From the NCBI GenBank assembly GCA_963681505.1, contig OY811973.1, positions 10,326,559 through 10,390,558 of the forward strand: a DNA stretch of 64,000 nt. Reading direction: 5' to 3'. Within the stretch, counting starts at the first letter, position 1; each line of letters begins with the position of its first letter. The DNA is from Eunapius fragilis. Lineage: Eukaryota; Porifera; Demospongiae; Spongillida; Spongillidae. The notes under the pieces are model-generated. The model made no database searches, was not told where the DNA came from, and worked only from the letters and a program-made list of their open reading frames with translations. Of the stretch, positions 56,490 to 64,000 are shown in pieces. The position numbers were made by a program, and so were the translations under genes.

Positions 56490-57286
56490 GTACGTTACGG
56501 CATCGATAAATGTTGGATCGATAAATTATGAGCATGCATGTTTTTATTACTTGTAGTAATGAAAAATGGTGCAAGGGCTCTAGTGATGTCAAATAAGTAG
56601 AAGTACATTATATATTCGAATTCTATATAACCCGGGGCGCTTTTCAACCTTACCTGTTATGGCAACCAAATCAGTGTGGTGACCATAAAAACAGAAGCTA
56701 AGCAGCTGCATGGATAATTACGCGATAACGTGACGTGTATCTATGGCTTCATTCCTAGCATTTGTTTGCGCGACATGATATATTATAGATATCTCTGCAG
56801 GTGATTACAAGGAATATATTATCCACGTCATCGATCTCACACACTTTTCAATCTTAGCACTTATGGTATATAAGAGTGTAACGGCGAAATACCCCTCGCC
56901 CCGCAAATGCATAGACTTAGTATCTTAATTCGTGAAAACTGCACACGTTGAAGCGCGTGAATAATTGGCGCAGGCCCCCAGGCACCTATATTTGTACGAA
57001 GCGAATTGACCAACGGCAAATCATTGATATTTTACCCAGTTTTCACTCATGCACAAATCACGCTTTTACGTTATAATTCAACTGACGTTATGTTCATCTG
57101 ATTCTTTGCGGACTATCCATTGATAGCCCCAACGCCACAAACATGATCAGCGATTAGTTTAATCGGTATTTCTGCGCGATCGCCCCTTGCAACTCATTCC
57201 AAGGAGCTACTCTGAACGATCACGTGATTGGTGCCATTATCTATTGTGATGTAATAATTTGTAAAATAATATCACTGGGTGCGGCT
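56490..57286. other. No recognised feature; upstream region of SRCR paralog 3
   Basis: No coding pattern or element ends. It contains the promoter region of the gene at 57287, which does not resemble the promoter side of paralogs 1 and 2. Confidence 0.5.
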
Positions 57287-58260
57287 ATGCGGACGGTTCT
57301 TGTGTTAGTGCTGGTGTTAGCCCCACCTTCTCTAAGTAAGCTCCCTCCACACATCGCTGCTGTTCTAATCCCATCTCCGCGCAGGCCAGTCCTGTACGTC
57401 GGGCAGTACCAGAGTGGTTCCGTTCACCAACAGCTTTTCTTCTTACGCCGGCATCGTGCAGGTGTGTCTGAACGGGATGTGGGGTACCGTGTGCGCCGAC
57501 AGTCCCAACACCCTATGGAGCGAGAAGAACGCCCAGGTGTTCTGTAAAAGTCTGGGCTACAGCGGAGCGCTCAACTCTGTGGACCAGAGCACGTAAGACC
57601 ACTTATTTGGTAATCGCAAACATATTACGTTGTTGGCAGTAGATCTGTTAGCAAGCCGTTTTTCCAATCTATCATAATCGAAGGCAAAACCGCAATTTTG
57701 AATTTGGCGTGCTCAAATATACAGTAATTCAGCTAAAACGGATGGGACGTTTCACACCCGCCCATATGGGGTGGAATCCGCGCACGTCAGTGAATTGTTG
57801 CCACCATATATAGGCGTGAATACTTTGAATGCTATAATTTCCATGGAGATAACTATTTCAAAGTCCCAAGCCAGATGCGGTTTTTATGCAGAACTTTTAA
57901 TTTTTGTATGTACGAGGTTAGCGTTAGTCATCAATAAACTTGTGGTCAATAACATTCATAAATTAGACACTCTGCCTCGCAGCCACATACCATATCCTCA
58001 TCTCCAGACCTTGCACATGGGGCAGTAGAATAGCATTGGTCAAATACGTATATTATCATGTCTGCTACTTCTCAGGATAGACCCTATCTACCTCCCCACA
58101 ACACCCATCAACTACAAGTCTGTAAGCTGTAATGGAACAGAGACATCCCTCATTCAGTGTTCCCACTCTGAGAACACCACTGGCTGTACCCATGCCTATG
58201 ATGCTGCTGTGGTCTGCAGACAGAGTTAGTCCTCTGTGTGTGTGTGTGTGTGTGTGTGTG

Positions 58261-58338
<78 letters not shown>

Positions 58339-60590
58339 ACTGCTCCCCATATTCTCTTTCCATATAAGGTGTATCTGATAAAGACATTCGTCTGGTAGGC
58401 TCCACTGCCAATGGACAGGGAGCAGTTGAGATATATGACCAGACATCACTGCAGTGGTTCCGTGTATGTCCTATAGGATGGACATCCAGTTATGCTGCAG
58501 TAGTCTGCCAACGCCTTGGGTATCAAACCGGAATAATATCCACATACAGGTATCATGCAGTCAGTAGTTTCTTTAATTCATTTGAAGTCTCTACTGAGAA
58601 ACCATTTAAGTGTGCTATGGCTATATATCCATGCATGAGAGAATGATCACGACATTAGCACTCTTGTAACGAAAAAATGTTTCCTCTTAAAATATGTGCA
58701 TGTTAGATTAATGGTGCATGTTAGACTAATGTTGCCAAGTATCTACATGTGTGGCATGATGCTGCATATCAATGTATTTTGCTCATTTAAAACCCAAGCC
58801 TTGGAAATGGTGGCCTTCTGAAGACATCAGTGACCTGCACATCAACAAGGTGTTACACATCTGGAAATGCTGCATGTTCTGGTGCTGCATCAAACTCATA
58901 TGCTGGTGTCATCTGTTCCTCCTCAGGTAAGTCAGGCCAAATAGAGGCTTCGATTCACTGCCCATTCAACCTCTCTCTCTCTCTCTGACAGCAAATAAAA
59001 CTGATTCCATACGCCTCTCTGGTGGTAGCAGCCCCAGTGCAGGGAGGGTGGAGGTGCTGTATAATGGAGTGTGGGGAACGGTGTGCAATGTGAGTGGGTG
59101 GACCATACAAGAGGCTCAGAAAGTGTGCAACCTCCTTGGCTACAAGAACAGCTCCACAGTCACAATCACATCTCTAAGGTCAGATGCAGTATCTAAAGAA
59201 ATGTTTTAGATTTTCACACTGATTTTTTTTTTGCATTCAGTTTCTCTGATCTGAGCCCACTTTACCCAATATGGCTGAGTGGGGTTACCTGCAATGGGTC
59301 CTTTATCACAAACATCACCCAGTGTGCGTACTCAAAGCCCATTGGATATGGACAGTACTGCACCCACAGCAAAGATGCACTGCTGGACTGCCAAAGTGCG
59401 TGCATGTGGCTCTACATAGGTCCTTTATTTTGGAATCAAGCTTAGGTTAATAACCTTTGCATTACACTTTGGAATTAGTTAACTGTGATGCATTAGTTAT
59501 CAACCTTAAATGAAAAGCACCATAAATTAACTGATTTGTTAGCACCCGTAACCTGCCTCAGAAAGCGGTAGATACTGCAAGTCCTTGTTTGTGTTCATGA
59601 ATTCTCTACCAGCACCTATGCAACCATAGGAAAACCAGCCACATCATTAATCCTTCTTCCATTTCCATGAATGCCATAGACCCTATCATTCATCATTTGG
59701 AGAAGGTGAACTGATGTTTATCCCCAAGTCTTTATCCCTCACAGGCTCTTCAAGCTCTTCCCTCGCTGGTCTTGGGGCACTGGCTGTGGTAGTAGCAGTG
59801 CCGGCTGCTGGGGCCAAGTTTGCCAACCCTATCTGCAAGTTCTTATCTAAGTGCTTGGAGGTTTTGAGGTGTTGTAGCTTCACCTGGCTGAATGCTATGC
59901 TCCTCAACATACGACTGATCATATGTTGTAGTTTCTTTGCCACTTGGAGGTCGAGAAGGTCTTCTACACCAATACTGGTATGTCCTGAGGTAGAGGAGGG
60001 GGGGAAGGTGGGGAGAGTGGAATGTGGGAGCATGGGAAGGGTGAGGCAGTTTGCTTAGGGGAGAGGAGAGGAGAGTGAAAGTGGAGCATGAAGTGAGATG
60101 ACGATTCTGTTTCTCTAAACTCAGAGTGCTTGAATTGTTTTGTAAGGATTTAAGGTTGTTGTAACAACCTATAAAATAGCATTGTTAGGCTGACTTACAT
60201 TCTCTCTGATCATGTCAGTATTTATCCAATGCATACACAACAGGTAACCACTACCACCACCACCACCACTACCACCACCACCTATCCACCAGCGGGTCCT
60301 GACGTCGTCATCGCAACAGAACCAGAGGCTCCCAACAAGTTAATCGATTCAGAATTAACAAAAGCCCCTCCCCCAACATACAACGCTGCTGCCGAGTGTA
60401 GCACCGCCCCCCTGGAACCTCCTCCCCAGTACTATGCTCCTCCTCCCCAGTACTCTGCAGAGTTTCCCAGCTATCCGGGTCCAGAGGTGGACACTCCTTC
60501 TGGTAAGAACAACAAACACTTTCACATCTGATCATCTCCCTTCTCCACCCCCCTCCCTCCTCCACCTATCCAGGTACCATCTCAACCTGA
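57287..60590 (+). CDS. SRCR-domain receptor with PPxY cytoplasmic tail, paralog 3
   Basis: Ten exons join in frame: 57287-57335, 57385-57592, 58076-58224, 58369-58549, 58799-58926, 58992-59178, 59241-59395, 59745-59977, 60244-60502 and 60574-60590, 521 aa. Signal peptide MRTVLVLVLVLAPPSLS is followed by three SRCR repeats built from exon pairs 2-3, 4-5 and 6-7, as in paralogs 1 and 2. Exon 8 encodes the TM (LAGLGALAVVVAVPAAGA) and a Cys-rich, partly hydrophobic juxtamembrane stretch (CKFLSKCLEVLRCC, LIICCSF). Exon 9 adds a poly-Thr run and PPPTYNAAAE, LEPPPQYYAPPPQYSAE. PPxY motifs bind WW domains, for example of NEDD4-type ubiquitin ligases, so the receptor may be sorted or degraded through them. 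Exon 10 supplies only the last few residues; reading through its donor would give a different short end. Confidence 0.87.
58235..58336 (+). repeat. (TG)n microsatellite in intron 3 of paralog 3
   Basis: About 50 TG units with one T insertion near 58261, at the same intron position as the (TG)82 of paralog 2. Confidence 0.95.
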
Positions 60591-62272
60591 TGAGAATATC
60601 AATGATGAACGATCTTCCAATTATTTTTAACGTCATCGTATAGTATTATGTGGGTGTGTCCTAAATATGTTTGTGATCTTTTTGAGTTTCCACAGTCTTC
60701 TTTTTCCAAGGTCCCATAACACACCCATGCAGATGCTCCATGCAGACGACCATATAAGTGCAACACTACTGTAGTTACCTGCTAGACCATTAACTGTACT
60801 GTTGTAGTTCCGGATCCCTTGAGCATATTAATACTGGACCCTTTTATTCATCCCTTGAAGAATAGTAGGTGGGTTGGCCATTCCATTTGATTGTGAAACT
60901 GGGGAGAGGGGAGAGACATTACATAAGAGGTAGCTGGGCCTTAACAGAGGAGAGATAAGGGACAATAGAGTGCAAGCAGAGAAGTGTAGGCATTAAAAAG
61001 GGTCGGTAAATATGCATAGGGTCAACTATCGATTAAGTTAACGCTAAGTACTGTTAAAAACATACAGACCATTCTAATATTACATAGGGGGTTGTAAGTC
61101 ATTATTTCTCTTCTTAATACAAATCCATCAAGCGGCTTGTTGCAGTAATGTATTAATTATAAATGCGCCATCATATAGATTACATTATGTACATATGGAA
61201 CGTTTTATGAAAAAACCAGGCTTGTGTATTTCAGATAAAATCACTATAAAATACCATCAATTTCAAAGCCACATATCTTCCGAGCTAAACAACCCACGTC
61301 CTTCATATTTTCAGCAGTCATTGCCACATCAGTTCTGTATTTAATACAATTTTTACACACTATGAACCCTTTACACTCGTCCATAATAGCTTTCGATACC
61401 ATTCAGGGTTAAAACTGGACACGTAAAACTGAACGAAGGAGCGAGTCTCCAGCATCTAAATTGCAAAGTACCCGAAAGAGTCCTCTTACTATCGGATTCC
61501 GCACATTGCCGTTCAGATATAATGCATAAAATCAAAAGACTATAGATATTTTTAGATGCGGTACAAATAGTTGCCAAATTGAAAACTATTATAAAACTAC
61601 CCACTATTAAATTTTTAACTGGTAACTTTAAGTTGTTAATTTTTCCTGTATGCAATCAAGATTGTCCCTATTAAAGAACACGTGTGTTTTCACTTGGTAC
61701 ATCTGCTTTAAACATCAGTGTGCGAAATCATTACATTTCAGAGTGGGCAGCTACAGAAATTTGATGTGGATAATAATGTTCATTTATTGTGCAACCTTAC
61801 ACAGTTTACTCCAAAAATTGTAGGTTCATGTGCTAGTCTCTTATAAAGGTCATAGTCCTTTATGCAAGACATCAGATGATAGGAGTTAGGCGGCACAAGA
61901 TTATTCTTACAGCACTCATAGCAGACATTGGGATGTTGTGGACATGTATTTTTATTTTTCATTTTGAAGGCATTAGCTTGATACCTAGGCAGACTTATGA
62001 AAATTCATTTTTTGTCACGCAAAGTTAAGAACAAAATACTTATTCCAAGAAAACACCCTAACAAGAATCAGCCCTATTTATTATGAGGAGATGATTTTCA
62101 GTTCTTTCTTGCAACTCTTGCTCAGTCCATTAACAGATATTTGAATGGCGAGACCAATACAATAGTTACAAATCGAATATATAAATCCATACAATAGAGA
62201 GGAAAAAAAACCACGTTAATTAAATTTCTCAGCAATTATAACTGTTCAGATTGAATTATTAATAATTTCCAG
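60591..62272. other. Convergent intergenic region of SRCR paralogs 3 and 4
   Basis: Mostly AT-rich without recognised genes. A 60-codon minus-strand frame (61780-61962) has a Cys cluster (TCPQHPNVCYECCKNN) but no further support. Confidence 0.45.
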
Positions 62273-64000
62273 TTATATATCTTCACCAGGAGAGTTAGGG
62301 AGAGCTGCAGAGCACTGGGATTGGAGATGAATGTACTGGGGAGGAGGAAGAATGTACTGGGGAGGAGGATCCAGCGGGGCATTTAAACACCGTGAGGCAG
62401 CTCTATAAGATGGGGGGTGGGCATTTCTCTTCTTTCTTTTTGGCTTATTAGAACGCTTTGGTTCTTCAGAGAGGGGTGTATCATTCCTGCTAGGTAAATG
62501 AGTGGAGGTGGTGACAGTGTTGGAGGTAGGGGAGTTGGGGGAAGCGATAGCTGCCTCAACTTCACCCTGCCATAACAGTAACGGACATGAATACATGACA
62601 CACTGCACCAAACGCTGAAATTGTATTCTACTGGTTAAAAAAAAAATACAATAGTACACACAAGAAAACATTCCCTACTTGCTTTTGCATTACTTACATT
62701 TTGCTCTAAGTTATTCCGACGGATAGCATATCTCACAAAAGTAGGCAAGAAACAACAGCACGAGTGTAGTCGCCTTGCACAGCGACATTTACAGCAACAA
62801 TCACGCAGCGATAAGATACACATATAGATCATGACAATACATATGAAAACCAATCCTATTGGAATAGCGAATCATTAATTCAGCAATACCAGCATAATCG
62901 ATTTCCACTATAAAGAAAGAGGGAGATATCTGTCATCTATGAAAATGTACATTGAACACTCTTCTGAGTGCCCAATGGAGGTATGCCCACATACCTGAAG
63001 GGGGCGAGCAGTCCACTGTTACATCATAGTAGTGTGAGGAGCAATTCTGGCCGTATCCAATTGGTTTGGTGTATCCGCACTGAGTGATGATGCTTGTGTT
63101 CTTGGAGCTAGTACAGTTGACTCCATTCAGCCAGACGGGGTACAGGGAGCTCAGAGTGGACAAGCTATGGACATCTACAAACATTGCGAAGGCTCTCTGT
63201 ATTTCACACTACTGTACCTTGAACGAGGAGGACTTCTGAGAGTGGTGGGTTCCTTATACCCGAGCTGACTACACACCACCTGAACTTCTGCCAGCGTCCA
63301 AGGGGTGTAGGAGCACACGGTCCCCCACACAGTCACTCCATTGTACAGTACCTCCACGCGGCCTTCACTATTCCATTTACTACCAGTGAGACGCACCGCT
63401 CCGGGTAATGCTACAAGGCAATGGTGCATGGCCATAAACGTCCTCTCGTATTTAGCTCTACAGCTGTCGATAACTCACAGCTGCTGCTGGTACAGGTGAC
63501 CCCGGCGTAGAAGTTTAAAAATGAAGAGCCGCACGTGGTATACGAGATGTAACATTTCATTGATGTGCAGTCGGTTATTATTGCATCTCGCAAAAAGACC
63601 TGAGATGTGCGGCTATCAAGCCTGGGGAGGAGGGAATTATAATGCCTCACTATGGGGTTAACCGAACAGGTTGTTGCAATGGGAGTTTATATGGAAACCA
63701 TCACAGTTAATACAACATATATACACTGCCGCCTGCAGCGTTAGTACATCTGTACATTGGACTGTGTGACAGTATGCCACATGTTCACTTGTACCAAGAG
63801 GGAATCGCACTAGACCTATGGTGGATTGAGTATTACATGTATAGACTTTACCAATATAAGGATGCCGCACCGGTCCGGTACCCAAGCTGTTGGCAGACTA
63901 CTGCAGCATAACTGGATGTCCATTGCGTGGGACATACACGGAGCCACTGTAGTGTTATATCATCGTATATCTCAACTGCTCCCTGTCCATTGGCAGTGGA
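62273..64000 (-). CDS. SRCR-domain receptor with PPxY tail, paralog 4 (partial, runs off window)
   Basis: Minus-strand exons, cut by the window end: >64000-63852 (GQGAVEIYDD, VVCQQLGY), 63621-63479 (SMKCYISYTTCG, YAGVTCTS) and 63410-63218 (VRLTGSKWNSEGRVEVLYNG, VWGTVC, VVCSQLGY). Then 63174 or 63149-62995 (LYPVWLNGVNC, CGYTKPIGYGQNC), 62855-62698 (TM LVFICIVMIYMCILSL then CCCKCRCARRLHSCCC) and 62566-62273 (tail). The acceptor of the fourth listed exon is uncertain. The tail has HPPSYRAAS, DPPPQYILPPPQYIH and a basic KPKRKKR cluster, close to the tail of paralog 3. The juxtamembrane Cys cluster could be palmitoylated. The first SRCR repeat and signal peptide lie beyond the window. Confidence 0.82.

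Noticed and set aside
61780-61962. Small Cys-rich frame as a secreted peptide or zinc finger gene
   Set aside because: No signal peptide, irregular Cys spacing and no supporting context.
62856-62889. A 34-nt micro-intron in SRCR paralog 4
   Set aside because: A simpler model uses one longer intron (62994-62856) with the acceptor CCAATAG, which keeps the frame.

Overview
This is eukaryotic, AT-rich, repeat-dense DNA from an invertebrate animal, most likely a sponge or another early-branching marine metazoan. The evidence is spliced genes with GT-AG introns of about 60-750 bp, several genes for SRCR (scavenger receptor Cys-rich) membrane proteins, an SLCO/OATP transporter with a Kazal loop, a huge intronless beta-helix plus multi-TM receptor-like gene, and many decayed transposons. 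No sequence identity search was possible, so the organism is an inference.

Layout. 1-4.2 kb: remnants of an unassigned transposon-like family (called family Z here) and of a retroelement endonuclease-like domain. 4.2-7.3 kb and 14.3-17.3 kb: a segmental duplication, each unit with an eight-exon SRCR gene (three SRCR repeats, one TM, very short tail). Between them sits an LTR (Ty3/Gypsy-type) retrotransposon with 150-bp LTRs (7983-12248). A second, badly decayed Gypsy-type pol lies on the minus strand at 16.9-19.5 kb. 19.8-25.0 kb (minus) and 32.6-34.5 kb (plus): two inverted copies of a mosaic repeat family (copies B and A). The family has a hairpin leader, a basic-repeat first exon, a Pro-rich exon and a PHD-like end. 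Copy B was later hit by a Ginger-like DNA transposon (22656-24949; the unoccupied site is visible in copy A) and by a small G-rich element. Between A and B lie the two best housekeeping-type genes: an SLCO transporter (26298-30948, six exons, 700 aa) and a TMEM86/YhhN-like gene on the minus strand (31492-32184).

34.6-39.6 kb is a MITE-like zone: near-perfect hairpin elements, a 1.76-kb CACTG-ended element with TAA target duplications, and a hAT-type element with an 8-bp duplication inserted in another copy (C) of the mosaic family. 41.3-45.2 kb is the 1297-aa receptor-like gene. 46.3-48.9 kb is a second family Z copy. 49.4-50.2 kb is a truncated SCYL1-like pseudogene. 50.5-56.1 kb is an almost complete EnSpm/CACTA transposon inserted in mosaic copy D, with a tnp2-type transposase and a divergently transcribed coiled-coil gene. 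57.3-60.6 kb (plus) and 62.3-64.0 kb (minus, cut by the window end) are two tail-to-tail SRCR receptor genes that, unlike the first two, carry long cytoplasmic tails with repeated PPxY motifs.

Functionally, the host genes look like cell-surface sensing, adhesion and transport: four SRCR receptors, a beta-helix multi-TM protein and an anion transporter. The most interesting undescribed material is the mosaic repeat family with its covarying hairpin plus ATATAGGATT leader, the Ginger element with a verifiable empty site, the two-gene EnSpm element, and the split of SRCR paralogs into PPxY-tailed and tail-less forms.
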